56,566 nucleotides of DNA from Aquitalea palustris (GTDB taxonomy: Bacteria > Pseudomonadota > Gammaproteobacteria > Burkholderiales > Chromobacteriaceae). Positions 33,517-42,372 of the stretch are shown piece after piece; position 1 is the first letter of the stretch; each line of letters opens with the position of its first letter. The notes beneath the pieces are model-generated. The model was given only the letters and a program-made list of their open reading frames with translations. It ran no database searches and was not told the DNA's origin. The stretch covers positions 1 to 56,566 of the forward strand of contig NZ_RFAR01000038.1 of NCBI RefSeq assembly GCF_003693445.1, read 5' to 3'. The translations under genes were made by a program, and so were the position numbers.

Positions 33517-34182
33517 ATGAAAAAACAAGTCACTTCGCTGTTGGTCGTTAGTATGGCGGTGGCCAGCCTGAGCGGTTGCGCCAATATGAATGAAACCCAG
33601 CAAACCACCGGCACTGGTGCTGCAGTTGGCGCGGGTGTTGGTGCCTTGCTGGGCGCGCTGACTGCCGGCGGTCACACCGGTCGCAGCGCGGTGACCGGTG
33701 CTGCCGTGGGTGCAGCGCTGGGTGCGGGTGGCGGCTATTTGTGGTCGCAGCACATGCAGAAACAGAAAGAAGCCATGGAGCAGGCTTCGAAGGGGACTGG
33801 GGTGAGCGTGAGCCAGACTGCCGACAACCAGCTCAAGCTGAATATCCCCAGCGACGTGTCGTTTGATTCCGGCAGCTACGATATCAAGCCCAATCTGCGC
33901 CCGGTACTGGATCGCTTCGCCACCACCTTGCAGCAGAATCCGGTCACCACCGTGCGTATCGTTGGCCATACCGACAATACCGGCAGCGATGCCATCAACA
34001 ATCCGCTGTCGGTCAACCGCGCCAGCGCCACCCGCGACTACCTGGTCAACCGTGGCGTGGCTGCCAACCGTATCGCCATCGATGGCATGGGCTCGCGTCA
34101 GCCGGTGGCCGACAACAGCACCGTGGCCGGTCGCGCTGCCAATCGCCGCGTGGAAATCTTTGTCGGCGAAGCTGGCAAGTAA
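33517..34182 (+). CDS. OmpA-family lipoprotein with glycine-zipper segment
   Basis: A 221-residue outer-membrane lipoprotein: lipobox LSGC (Cys about 21), a glycine-zipper-rich segment (GTGAAVGAGVGALLGALTAGG...GAAVGAALGAGGGYLW, about 33-85) and a C-terminal OmpA/MotB peptidoglycan-binding domain (about 100-215) with IVGHTDNTGSDAINNPLSVNRA and NRRVEIFV. The YiaD/Pal-like architecture suggests anchoring of the outer membrane to peptidoglycan, with the glycine zipper inserting into membrane. AAGGAG precedes the ATG. Single gene, terminated by a hairpin. Confidence 0.93.
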   Translation: MKKQVTSLLVVSMAVASLSGCANMNETQQTTGTGAAVGAGVGALLGALTAGGHTGRSAVTGAAVGAALGAGGGYLWSQHMQKQKEAMEQASKGTGVSVSQTADNQLKLNIPSDVSFDSGSYDIKPNLRPVLDRFATTLQQNPVTTVRIVGHTDNTGSDAINNPLSVNRASATRDYLVNRGVAANRIAIDGMGSRQPVADNSTVAGRAANRRVEIFVGEAGK

Positions 34183-34218
34183 ATCCGCCGCTGCGGCCTG
34201 CCACGGCCGCACAACAGC

Positions 34219-34243
34219 AAAAGCCCGCCTGTGCGGGCTTTTT
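34219..34243. terminator. Bidirectional intrinsic terminator
   Basis: AAAAGCCCGC-CTGT-GCGGGCTTTTT between the convergent OmpA-like and LysR genes; T-runs on both strands. Confidence 0.92.
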
Positions 34244-34267
34244 GCATGACAGGCCTGTCGCGGGCCT

Positions 34268-35188
34268 TCAGGCCTTGCGGCTGTCTTCCAGCGCCTGCAG
34301 GAAACATTCCAGTACCCGGTTGGGGCGGCGGCCCTTGCGCATGGCCACATTGAGCGGAATGTCGTAGCAGAAGCGGGCCGGGTGCAAGGGGCGCATTACC
34401 CCTTGTGCCACCCAGCCAGCGGCAAAGTGGTCGGGCAGAAAGCCGATATAGCCGCCGGTGAGGATCAGGAAGGCAATCCCTTCGCGGTCGGAGGCGGTGG
34501 CGCTGCAATTGAGCGCATGGTGGCGCTCCATGGCTTCGGCGGTCAGGCGGTAATTGGGGGCCACCGCCTCGGCTCGGCACAGCTCTTCCTCGCTGATATC
34601 CATGTCGGTACGGGCAAAGAAGGGGTGTTCGCGGCTGCAGTACAGCAAGGAATGTTCTTCATATAACTGGATGTAATCCAGCCCGGACAGCGGGTTGATC
34701 AGCGGCACCACGCCAACATGCAGATGGCCGTCCTGCACGCCCAGTTCGATTTCGCTGGGGGTGGTCATGGAGATATTGATGCGCACCCCCGGCCCGCGTG
34801 CGCTCAGCGATTTCAGCGCCCGCGTCAGGTGCATGTGCGACTGGGTGACCAGATTATTGATGATGCCGATGTTCAGCTCGCCACGTAGCTGATGGTGTAG
34901 CTGGTTGACCTCGGTGCGGAATTCCTCGATGGCCGCCAGCATGGTCTGGCTGGCGTGCAGCACCGCGCGCCCCTCGTCGGTGAGCGCAAAACCGGCGCGA
35001 CCACGCTGACACAGACAGATGCCCAGCCGCTTTTCCAGGTCCCCCATATGCAGGCTGATGGCCGAGCGGCTGATGCCCAGCACGCTTTCGGCCGCGGAAA
35101 AACTGCCGCATTCCACGACGGTCTTGAACAGGCGCAGCAGGCGGATATCAAAATCGCTGACCTGGCTTAAAGGGGGTTTTTTGCTCAT
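34268..35188 (-). CDS. LysR-family transcriptional regulator
   Basis: A 306-residue LTTR. The N-terminal winged HTH is clear: IRLLRLFKTVVECGSFSAAESVLGISRSAISLHMGDLEKRLGICLCQR (about residues 16-63), followed by a periplasmic-binding-like effector domain. It is divergent from the FAD oxidoreductase/cupin/aldehyde dehydrogenase genes across a 285-bp region, the classical arrangement for an LTTR and its target. The effector is probably an intermediate of that pathway. Confidence 0.93.
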   Translation of the reverse strand: MSKKPPLSQVSDFDIRLLRLFKTVVECGSFSAAESVLGISRSAISLHMGDLEKRLGICLCQRGRAGFALTDEGRAVLHASQTMLAAIEEFRTEVNQLHHQLRGELNIGIINNLVTQSHMHLTRALKSLSARGPGVRINISMTTPSEIELGVQDGHLHVGVVPLINPLSGLDYIQLYEEHSLLYCSREHPFFARTDMDISEEELCRAEAVAPNYRLTAEAMERHHALNCSATASDREGIAFLILTGGYIGFLPDHFAAGWVAQGVMRPLHPARFCYDIPLNVAMRKGRRPNRVLECFLQALEDSRKA

Positions 35189-35473
35189 CAGGTGAGTAAA
35201 ACTAAAACTGAAGTTAAGAAATTATGGATTTATCTCAACATATCACCTGATACAAGCTATGCCAAGCCGCAAACTGGCCACAGTCCGGACCATTATCCGG
35301 GCCTGCCACGCCAGGCGTGCGGCAGCGGCGCAGCGTGCAGGCTACACTGGTCTGGCGCCGTACCGGCAAGGCCAGCAAACATTCGCCAGCGCTGGCAAGC
35401 TGCCGTGTGTCCGCCGCCGGTCGTCGTACCCAATCTCAAACAGCGTGCAATGTGCACAAGGAATGACAGCTTT
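35189..35473. other. Divergent LysR / amine-oxidation promoter region
   Basis: About 285 bp. AT-rich near the LysR start (35195-35255) and GC-rich towards the oxidoreductase, with the 8-bp palindrome TGTGCACA just upstream of the oxidoreductase start. Expected to carry the LTTR binding site, but no single T-N11-A motif stands out with certainty. Confidence 0.5.
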
Positions 35474-36877
35474 ATGCCGCAAATCGTTTTCGAACGTCAG
35501 GCTCCCGCAAGCGCGCTGATCCACAGCGCATTGGCCGATAGCGTCAACCGCCCGTTCTGGGGTGACGACGTGGCCGCCCGCCGCCGCGCCTTTCCCCAGT
35601 TCCAGGGCCGCGCCGATACCGCGCTGGCCATTGTCGGCGGTGGTTTTCTCGGACTGTGGACCGCCATTCTGGCCAAGGAGCGCGACCCGGCGCGCAGCGT
35701 GGTACTGCTGGAAGCACAGCGTGTAGGCTGGGCCGCTTCCGGCCGCAACGGCGGCTTTTGCGAAGCCAGCCTCACCCATGGCGAAGAAAACGGTCACAAG
35801 CGCTGGCCGGAGGAGATGACCGAGCTGGAAGCATTGGGCCTGCGTAATCTGGACGAAATCGAAGCCACCATCCAGCGTTATGGCATCGACTGTGATTTCG
35901 AGCGCACCGGCGTGCTGGTGGTGGCGGTGGAGCCCTACCAGGACGAGCAGCTGCGCGGCGAAGGCTATATGAGTGCGGCGGAAATCCGCGCCGAACTGAA
36001 TTCGCCCACCTTCCTGTCCGGCTTCTGGGAAAAGGACAGCACGGCAATGATCCACCCCGGCAAGCTGGTGCTGGAGCTGGCACGGGTGGCCAGTGAGCTG
36101 GGGGTGCAGATTTACGAACAGTCGGCGGTGACCAGGCTGCAGAGCAGCGGCCGCCAGGTGACGCTGCATACGGCGCAGGGCCAGCTGAACGCAGCACGGG
36201 TGGTGCTGGCTACCAATGCCTTTCCCTCGCTGCTCAAGCGTTATAGCTGGCACACCATCCCGGTATACGACTACGTGCTGATGACCGAGCCGCTGACGCC
36301 AGAACAACTGGCCTCCATCGGCTGGCAGCATCGTCAGGGCATTGCCGACATGGCCAACCAGTTTCACTACTACCGCATTACCCGCGACAACCGCATCCTG
36401 TTTGGCGGCTACGATGCGGTGTACAACTTTGGCGGCAAGGTGAGCGATCAGCATGACGACCGCCCCGAATCGTTCGAACGGCTGGCCAGCCATTTCTTCA
36501 CCACCTTCCCGCAACTGGCCGGGCTGCGTTTCAGCCATCGCTGGGGTGGTGCCATTGATACCTCTACCCGTTTTTGTGCCTTTTTCGCGCTGGCGCGTGG
36601 TGGCAAGGTGGCTTATGCCGCCGGCTTTACCGGCCTGGGTGTCGGGGCCACCCGCTTTGCCGGCAATGTGCTGCTGGACAAGCTGGACGGGCTGGATACC
36701 GAACGCACCCGGCTGCGCATGGTGCGCGAGATCCCGCCGCCTTTCCCGCCGGAGCCGCTGGCCTATGTGGCGGTACAGGCCACGCGCTGGTCGCTGAACC
36801 GCGCCGACCACAACCACGGCAAGCGCAACCTGATGCTGCGCACCATGGATGCGCTGGGTCTGGGCTTCGACTCCTGA
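35474..36877 (+). CDS. FAD-dependent oxidoreductase (DAO family, PuuB-like)
   Basis: A 467-residue D-amino-acid-oxidase/gamma-glutamylputrescine-oxidase-type flavoprotein. The Rossmann motif ALAIVGGGFLGLWTAILAKERDP is at about residues 50-72 and is followed by GWAASGRNGGFCEASLTHG, the FAD-binding region of this subfamily. The C-terminal part has HRWGGAIDTSTRF and AAGFTGLGVGATRFAGNVLLD. It likely oxidises an amine to an aldehyde, releasing H2O2 or passing electrons on. ATG 35474 is used because it begins the conserved protein. First gene of the LysR-linked operon with a cupin and an aldehyde dehydrogenase, a logical amine-to-acid sequence. Confidence 0.9.
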   Translation: MPQIVFERQAPASALIHSALADSVNRPFWGDDVAARRRAFPQFQGRADTALAIVGGGFLGLWTAILAKERDPARSVVLLEAQRVGWAASGRNGGFCEASLTHGEENGHKRWPEEMTELEALGLRNLDEIEATIQRYGIDCDFERTGVLVVAVEPYQDEQLRGEGYMSAAEIRAELNSPTFLSGFWEKDSTAMIHPGKLVLELARVASELGVQIYEQSAVTRLQSSGRQVTLHTAQGQLNAARVVLATNAFPSLLKRYSWHTIPVYDYVLMTEPLTPEQLASIGWQHRQGIADMANQFHYYRITRDNRILFGGYDAVYNFGGKVSDQHDDRPESFERLASHFFTTFPQLAGLRFSHRWGGAIDTSTRFCAFFALARGGKVAYAAGFTGLGVGATRFAGNVLLDKLDGLDTERTRLRMVREIPPPFPPEPLAYVAVQATRWSLNRADHNHGKRNLMLRTMDALGLGFDS

Positions 36878-36916
36878 ATCTGTTCGCCCCTTTTTTGAGA
36901 ATCCAAGGAACCGACC

Positions 36917-37270
36917 ATGTCCAATCCCTTTGCCCTGCTGGCCAACCACGCAGTGGACGCCACGCGCGTTGCACTGGAATACCGCGATGTCCCGGCTGCT
37001 CAGCTGATTGCCGGCCCGGCCCGTGTCGGCACGGCCGAACTGGGCAGCCTGCATGGCTGCAGCATAGGCGTGTGGGAAATGTCGCCCAGCGTCACCACCG
37101 ACGTTGAGGTGGACGAATTTTTCGTGGTGCTGGCCGGCAGTGCTACGGTGAGCTTTGCCGATGGCCGCCCGGCCTTGCAGCTGCAGGCCGGCAGCGTCGG
37201 CCACCTGGCAGCGGGTACGGCCACCACCTGGACCGTCACCGACACGCTACGCAAGATCTATATCGCCTGA
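36917..37270 (+). CDS. Small cupin-domain protein
   Basis: A 117-residue single-domain cupin of the Cupin_3/EutQ-like type: VDEFFVVLAGSATVSFADGRPALQLQAGSVGHLAAGTATTWTVTDTLRKIYI, the typical two-motif beta-barrel but with few metal-ligand histidines. Such cupins accompany PuuB-like oxidases and aldehyde dehydrogenases in amine-catabolic clusters. Function unknown, possibly a small-molecule sensor or isomerase. AAGGAA precedes the ATG; it lies 39 bp after the oxidoreductase. Confidence 0.88.
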   Translation: MSNPFALLANHAVDATRVALEYRDVPAAQLIAGPARVGTAELGSLHGCSIGVWEMSPSVTTDVEVDEFFVVLAGSATVSFADGRPALQLQAGSVGHLAAGTATTWTVTDTLRKIYIA

Positions 37271-37320
37271 GCACTCCACCACGGAGACTGGGCGACCATA
37301 ACAAGCAGGAGGAGGGAAGC

Positions 37321-38802
37321 ATGGAAGTGCGCAACAACTATATCAACGGCCAGTGGCAGGCTTCGGTCAGCGGTGCCACCCGCGAAGTGATCAACCCGTC
37401 CAATGGCGAGGTGATTGCCCTGGTCACCGACAGCGTGGCCGAGGACAGCAAGCAGGCGATTGCCGCCGCCAAGGCGGCGTTTTACCAGAGCGGCGCATGG
37501 CGACGCATGGCCGGCCCCAAGCGCGCCGACCTGCTGTTGCGCATTGCCGATGCCATCGCCGCCCGCGCCGACGAACTGGCCGTCATGGACACGCTGGACA
37601 ATGGCAAGCCGCTGCGCGAAGCGCGCTGCGATGTGGATGATGCTGCTGCCTGCTTCCGTTACTACGCCGGCCTGATCACCAAGCCGCAGGGCGGGGTGTA
37701 CGAGGTGAGTGATGGCTTCGGCCCCATGCATGCTTATTCCATGCACGAACCGGTTGGCGTGTGCGCGCTGATCACGCCGTGGAACTACCCGCTGCTGATG
37801 GCAGCGTGGAAGCTGGCCCCGGCACTGGCGGCTGGTAATGCCGTGGTGTTCAAGCCCAGCGAGGTGACCCCGCTGTCGGCGGTGGCCCTGTTTGAGATTT
37901 TCCATCAGGTGGGCCTGCCGGCCGGCACCGCCAACCTGGTACTGGGCAGCGGCCCGGCTGCCGGACAGGAGCTGGCCGCCAGCCACGATGTGGACATGAT
38001 CACCTTTACCGGCAGCACCCGCACCGGCCAGACCATTGCCGCCGCCGCAGTGGGCAATCTGAAAAAAGTGGGGCTGGAGCTGGGTGGCAAGTCGCCCAAT
38101 GTGATCTTTGCCGATGCCGATCTGGAAGGTGCGGTGGAATGGGCGATGATCGGCGTGTTCTTCAACCAGGGCGAAGTGTGCTCGGCCGGTTCGCGCATCC
38201 TGATCGAAGAGAGCATCAAGGACCGCTTTGTTGCCCGCCTGGCCGAACGCGCCCGCGCCATGAGCATCGGCCCCGGCATGAAAGACCCGGACATGGGGGC
38301 CATCGTGTCGGCAGCCCAGCTGGAAAAGGTGCTGGGCCATATCGAACGCGCCAAACAGCAGGGCGCCACGCTGGTGTGCGGCGGTGTGCGCCATACCGAG
38401 GGCGAATGCGCCAAGGGCTATTTTGTGCAGCCCACCATTTTCGACAATTGCACCCGCGACATGGACATCGTGCGTGAAGAGGTATTCGGCCCGGTGGTGG
38501 CGATCCAGACCTTCACCAGCGAAGCCGAGGCGATTGCCATGGCCAATGACACCCCTTATGGCCTGGCTGGTGGTGTATTCACTACCGATGGTGCGCGTGC
38601 GCTGCGGGTGGTGAAGGAAATCCGTGCCGGTGTCACCTGGATCAACTGCTACAACCCCACCTTCAATGAAGCGCCGTGGGGCGGCTACAAGATGAGCGGC
38701 TATGGCCGTGACCTGGGGGTGAACGGCCTGCTGGAATACCAGCAGGTGAAACAGGTGAATATCAATCTGCAGCCGGGGCCGGTGGGCTGGTATCAGCACT
38801 AA
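37321..38802 (+). CDS. NAD(P)-dependent aldehyde dehydrogenase (betaine/aminobutyraldehyde type)
   Basis: A 493-residue ALDH. Visible: ITPWNYPLLMAAWKLAPALAAGNAVVFKPSE (cofactor site), FTGSTRTGQ, catalytic Glu in LELGGKSPN (about residue 255) and catalytic Cys in FNQGEVCSAGSR (about residue 287), and EEVFGPV. It is most like betaine-aldehyde and 4-aminobutyraldehyde/gamma-glutamyl-aminobutyraldehyde dehydrogenases (BetB/PuuC). It would oxidise the aldehyde made by the upstream flavoenzyme, giving GABA or a betaine-like acid. GGAGG-type RBS 6 bp upstream of the ATG. Confidence 0.93.
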   Translation: MEVRNNYINGQWQASVSGATREVINPSNGEVIALVTDSVAEDSKQAIAAAKAAFYQSGAWRRMAGPKRADLLLRIADAIAARADELAVMDTLDNGKPLREARCDVDDAAACFRYYAGLITKPQGGVYEVSDGFGPMHAYSMHEPVGVCALITPWNYPLLMAAWKLAPALAAGNAVVFKPSEVTPLSAVALFEIFHQVGLPAGTANLVLGSGPAAGQELAASHDVDMITFTGSTRTGQTIAAAAVGNLKKVGLELGGKSPNVIFADADLEGAVEWAMIGVFFNQGEVCSAGSRILIEESIKDRFVARLAERARAMSIGPGMKDPDMGAIVSAAQLEKVLGHIERAKQQGATLVCGGVRHTEGECAKGYFVQPTIFDNCTRDMDIVREEVFGPVVAIQTFTSEAEAIAMANDTPYGLAGGVFTTDGARALRVVKEIRAGVTWINCYNPTFNEAPWGGYKMSGYGRDLGVNGLLEYQQVKQVNINLQPGPVGWYQH

Positions 38803-38825
38803 GCGCAGGCGGGATGGATAGGCCA

Positions 38826-38855
38826 GGGGGTGGCGAGCATGGCTCGACCACCCCC
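38826..38855. terminator. Hairpin after the aldehyde dehydrogenase
   Basis: GGGGGTGGCGAGC-ATG-GCTCG(A)CCACCCCC: a 13-bp stem with one bulged A, followed by GCTGTGTTTT on the plus strand, between convergent genes. Confidence 0.8.
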
Positions 38856-38863
38856 GCTGTGTT

Positions 38864-39370
38864 TTAAAGCTTGCCGAAGCGTGCCAGTTCGCGCTCCCAG
38901 TCAAGCTCAGCCGTGCCGATGTCGCGGTCTTCATCGCGGATGGCATCGGCGGGCAGGAACCAGTTGACTTCAAACAGCAAACCGTCTGGATCGTGGCCAT
39001 ACACACTCTTGAAGATGCCATGGTCTTCTTCCAGACCCAGTTTGCCCAGCGCCTGCAACTGGTCGCGAATACGCTTGAGTTCTTGCAGGGTATCCACTTC
39101 CCAGGCCAGGTGGTACAGGCCAGCCGGCGGTTCGTTGGCGGCCGGGGTTTCGCCGCGCGGACTGAAAACGCCTGCCCGTTGCTGCCCCAGATTGCGGGCG
39201 AACAAGGCCAGGTCGTGATGGTTGTCCGACTCTGCCGCCTGGGCAAAGAAGGCTTGTTCCGGCTGCCGGCCGGACGAGGGGTGGAAGCCCAGAACATCCT
39301 GGTAAAAGCGTGTGCTGCGCGGCACATCGCTGACATAGAGTACGGCGTGGTTCAGGCGTTTGATTCCCAT
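38864..39370 (-). CDS. VOC (glyoxalase/dioxygenase) superfamily protein
   Basis: A 168-residue vicinal-oxygen-chelate protein with two beta-alpha-beta-beta modules. The start is IKRLNHAVLYVSDVPRSTRFYQDVLGF, and the second module has YHLAWEVDTLQEL and the metal-ligand-bearing VYGHDPDGLLFEVNWF. It resembles ring-cleavage-dioxygenase/fosfomycin-resistance-like VOC proteins; the substrate cannot be given. It lies 27 bp downstream of a DUF3088 gene on the same strand. Confidence 0.88.
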   Translation of the reverse strand: MGIKRLNHAVLYVSDVPRSTRFYQDVLGFHPSSGRQPEQAFFAQAAESDNHHDLALFARNLGQQRAGVFSPRGETPAANEPPAGLYHLAWEVDTLQELKRIRDQLQALGKLGLEEDHGIFKSVYGHDPDGLLFEVNWFLPADAIRDEDRDIGTAELDWERELARFGKL

Positions 39371-39397
39371 GATGCGCTTTCGCTAAGGGTGAACGGT

Positions 39398-39742
39398 TCA
39401 GAGATGATAGGCCGCATGCTGCTCGGCCAGATAGGCGGCGATCTGCCGGGCATCCTGCAGGAAATAGCGGCCCTGATGCTGCGCCGCCTGCGGTGGCACC
39501 GGGCTGTCGGCAGCCAGTAGCAGCAGTGGCAGGGCCTGGTTGTCTTCGCCAACCAGCTCGATCACGGCATGGCGCGGGCGTGGAAACGGTAGTCGACGTA
39601 TTTCAATGCGCTCGGCCAGTGCCGGTTGCACCGCCAGCAGGCCTTCCAGCAGCGTGCTGTGCGGGCAGACAAAGCCTTGTGCGGCAGGGTGGTCGGGGCG
39701 GCTGAAACCGGGTTCCAGCAGCAATAACAGGTCACGGCTCAT
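39398..39742 (-). CDS. DUF3088 family protein
   Basis: A 114-residue DUF3088 protein (RDLLLLLEPGF...FVCPHSTLLEGLLA...RLPFPRPRHAVIELVGEDNQALPLLLL). The C-P-H-S segment near residue 26 sits where thioredoxin-fold proteins keep their active cysteine, so a glutaredoxin-like fold is plausible. Function unknown. It lies between a VOC gene and a porin gene, all on the minus strand, and 1.6 kb from the S-alkylcysteine-like locus, in which Bacillus carries a glutaredoxin-like protein. Confidence 0.85.
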   Translation of the reverse strand: MSRDLLLLLEPGFSRPDHPAAQGFVCPHSTLLEGLLAVQPALAERIEIRRLPFPRPRHAVIELVGEDNQALPLLLLAADSPVPPQAAQHQGRYFLQDARQIAAYLAEQHAAYHL

Positions 39743-39775
39743 CAGGCATCCTTGCTATGGTGTGGGCAGGAAGCA

Positions 39776-39795
39776 GCCCCGCCAGCAGGCGGGGC
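39776..39795 (-). terminator. Hairpin after the porin gene
   Basis: GCCCCGCC-TGCT-GGCGGGGC on the minus strand just downstream of the porin stop. The downstream T-run is weak, so termination efficiency is uncertain. Confidence 0.6.
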
Positions 39796-39803
39796 CGTGC
39801 TGC

Positions 39804-40928
39804 TTAGAAATACTTGGCCAGGCTCAGGCTCAGCGCGCTTTCGCTGGCCACACCATTGCCGCCCCAGTTGGCACGACCATACGAGGCATAGGCCTTGGTC
39901 TGCTTGGACAGCGTGTAGATGGTGCCGACCACATACTGGGTGTAGCCAGTCTTGTCGATGTCACTGCCGCCCACGCTCAGGTCATAGCCCTTGGTCAGCG
40001 AGACATAGGGCAGCCACGGGCCGATGTTGTAGCCGAAGGTGAGTACGGCCTCACGCGCCTTCACCTCCTGGCTGGAGGCCGCCGCGCTGGCGCTCAGGCC
40101 ACTGGCCGCCAGGCGGGCATTCAGCACATTCACGTTGTAAACCACGCCCGGGCTGTCGACGAACTTGCCGCTGCTCACCCCCAGGTAGCCATTCACGCTC
40201 TGGAAGCCCAGCGCCAGGTAGATCGGGTCGCTGATATAACCAGCCTCCACCCGCCACCAGTTTTTCACGGCACCGGTCTGGGCTGAGCTGTTCACCTGCT
40301 GGGCATCGCCCTTGTTCTCATAGCTGAACTTGGCGAAGTAGCCGGCCTGTTCGTAGCTCAGACCCAGGTTGAATACCTGGTTGTTGGTCGGGTTGCCGCT
40401 GCTGTCGCTGGCGCGCTTTTCATCGGCACCCCAGGTGGTGGTAAAGCTGAAACCTGCCAGATTGGGGCTGTCGTAGCGGATGGCGTTATTGATGCGGCCA
40501 TCCAGACGGGTGGAGTAGATCTGGCCGGCCACGCTGCTGTAGGAGCCCGGATCGATATATTCCATGTCGAGGTTGGCGTAGTCGGACAGGCGACCCAGGC
40601 GAATCTTGCCCAGCTCGCTTTGCAGGCCGACAAAGGAGTCGCGGCTGGCGAAGGTATCCGTACCGCTGCCATCAACGTGAATGCGGTTTTCCACCTGCCA
40701 GATGGCGGTGACGCCATTACCCAGATTCTCGCTGCCCTTGAAACCGATGCGCGAGGTGTTGTCATCTACCCGCCAGCTGCTGAAGGGCTGGCCGTTATTG
40801 GTGGTGGCTGAATAGCTTTTCACATTGGACAGGTTGCCAGCGATTTTGCCGTATACGGTGACGCCATCATCGGCATGGGCCAGTAGCGGCAGAGCCGCCA
40901 TGGTCAGTGCGAGCAGTTTTATTTTCAT
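39804..40928 (-). CDS. Gram-negative trimeric porin
   Basis: A 374-residue general porin of the betaproteobacterial/Neisseria type: signal peptide (KIKLLALTMAALPLLAHA), first strand VTVYGKIAGNLS, loop-3-type sequence, SRIGFKGSENLGNGVTAIWQVENR, and a C-terminal strand ending SLSLAKYF with the terminal Phe needed for outer-membrane assembly. It forms 16-stranded diffusion pores. ATG 40928 is used (the frame also allows a TTG 6 bp earlier). It is divergent from the monooxygenase operon, so the two may be co-regulated. Confidence 0.93.
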   Translation of the reverse strand: MKIKLLALTMAALPLLAHADDGVTVYGKIAGNLSNVKSYSATTNNGQPFSSWRVDDNTSRIGFKGSENLGNGVTAIWQVENRIHVDGSGTDTFASRDSFVGLQSELGKIRLGRLSDYANLDMEYIDPGSYSSVAGQIYSTRLDGRINNAIRYDSPNLAGFSFTTTWGADEKRASDSSGNPTNNQVFNLGLSYEQAGYFAKFSYENKGDAQQVNSSAQTGAVKNWWRVEAGYISDPIYLALGFQSVNGYLGVSSGKFVDSPGVVYNVNVLNARLAASGLSASAAASSQEVKAREAVLTFGYNIGPWLPYVSLTKGYDLSVGGSDIDKTGYTQYVVGTIYTLSKQTKAYASYGRANWGGNGVASESALSLSLAKYF

Positions 40929-41340
40929 GATCAAGTCGCGATTAAGTTGGAAAAGAGAACATCACAGGCCGCCAGTGCAGAATGCGTTGTCGGTGGCTGA
41001 TGGCTATTGTTCCGCAATGTTCCCGTTTTATTAATCAAGAAAATATTATTAGTTAATCAGCTGCCGTGTCATTGCAAATGGGTAGCTGATATTGTCTGGG
41101 GAATGACTGCGAGGGGTGGGCGGTGTTGATGCAGCTTTGTGTTTCAAGGCTTAGCAATATTTATGCTGGTTCTTGCCATTATCGGTATAAGCATTTTTTC
41201 AGAATGTACCAGTCGATTTTTTTATAAAAAATATTTGCCGGGTTGATTAATAAGCTTATCTTTTTAACTTATGGATTTGCTATTGATATTAAATTGCGGC
41301 GGGAATAGATTTTGTGGCGTCAATCAAGTGGTGCACACAA
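40929..41340. other. AT-rich divergent region, porin / monooxygenase operon
   Basis: About 410 bp, unusually AT-rich for this genome. Contains an ATCAGCT...AGCTGAT inverted repeat (41056-41062 and 41084-41090), the palindrome ATAAGCTTAT (41250-41259), several T-runs and possible -10 elements (TATTAA around 41285). It should carry promoters and operators for both directions. No gene seen. Confidence 0.55.
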
Positions 41341-42342
41341 ATGTCTTATTCACTGTCGATTCTGGATAAAAGCCCCATTCCCCCTGGTGCTAGTGCGGCC
41401 GATGCGCTGGCCAATACCGTGGCGTTGGCCAAGCTGGCCGAACAACTGGGCTACCACCGTTTCTGGGTGGCCGAACACCACAGCACGCCGTTGCTGGCCA
41501 GCTCTGCACCGGAAGTGCTGATCTCCCACATACTGGCGCATACCAGCCGCATCCGCGTGGGCAGTGGCGGCGTCATGCTGCAGCACTACAGCCCCTACAA
41601 AGTGGCGGAAACCTTCAACCTGCTGGCGGCACTGGCACCAGGCCGGGTGGATCTGGGCGTGGGCAAGGCCCCTGGCGGCCTGCCGTTCAGCACCCGTGCC
41701 TTGCAGCACTATCACGATGCCGCCCGCAAGCCTGATTTCAGCGCCCAGCTCTCGGAACTGAATGCCTTTCTGAACGAAGGTCAGCCGGAAGGTCACCCGC
41801 TGGCCGGTGCCAAGGCCACACCGCAGCCGCCCATCACACCGGGCCGCTTCCTGCTGGGCGGCAGCCCGGACAGCGCCCGGCTGGCCGCCCGCCTGGGCTG
41901 GGATTTTGCCTATGCCGGCCACTTCAATGGCGACCCTTTGAATATCCAGCAATCCATTGCCGTGTACCGCCAGTGGACCGGCAAGGTGCCGGCACTGGCG
42001 CTGTATGCCTTTGTGGCGGAAACCCGCGAACAGGCACAGGCGCTGGTGGGGGAGCTGAAGCTGTTCAAGGTGACGCTGGAAGACGGCCGCAGTGTTAACG
42101 TGCCCAGCCGCGAGGCCGCCGAGGAGTTTGCCCGCCAGGCTGGCAGCAGCCAGTACCAGCTGGAAGAAAAACATCCGCACGTGATTGCCGGTACCGCCGG
42201 TGATGTGCGCGCCGAGCTGGATTCCCTGCACCAGAGCTACGGCATCCGCGAATTCATCATCGATATCCCTGTGGCCCAGTTTGCGCTGCGCCGCGCCTCC
42301 ATTGCCCTGCTGGCCGAAGCGCGCGAGCCGCTGGCCGCCTGA
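41341..42342 (+). CDS. Luciferase-like (LLM) flavin-dependent monooxygenase, YtmO-like
   Basis: A 333-residue LLM-class flavin monooxygenase, start SYSLSILDKSPIPPGASAADAL, with the family stretch GYHRFWVAEHHSTPLLASSAPEVLISHI and VGSGGVMLQHYSPYKVAETFNLLAALAPGRVDLGVGKAPGG. The closest type is the MsnO8/YtmO group (about 334 aa in Bacillus). Uses FMNH2 and O2. ATG 41341 is favoured because homologues start there, though a GTG at 41314 is in frame. First gene of the operon that also encodes an NtaA-type monooxygenase, M20 hydrolase, GNAT and ABC transporter. Confidence 0.9.
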   Translation: MSYSLSILDKSPIPPGASAADALANTVALAKLAEQLGYHRFWVAEHHSTPLLASSAPEVLISHILAHTSRIRVGSGGVMLQHYSPYKVAETFNLLAALAPGRVDLGVGKAPGGLPFSTRALQHYHDAARKPDFSAQLSELNAFLNEGQPEGHPLAGAKATPQPPITPGRFLLGGSPDSARLAARLGWDFAYAGHFNGDPLNIQQSIAVYRQWTGKVPALALYAFVAETREQAQALVGELKLFKVTLEDGRSVNVPSREAAEEFARQAGSSQYQLEEKHPHVIAGTAGDVRAELDSLHQSYGIREFIIDIPVAQFALRRASIALLAEAREPLAA

Positions 42343-42372
42343 CCGTACTGAACAACATTTTTGGAGCTGAAC

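Noticed and set aside
37258-39336. A 692-codon antisense frame over the aldehyde dehydrogenase and VOC genes
   Set aside because: Covers genes on both strands that have full domain matches; no domain of its own.
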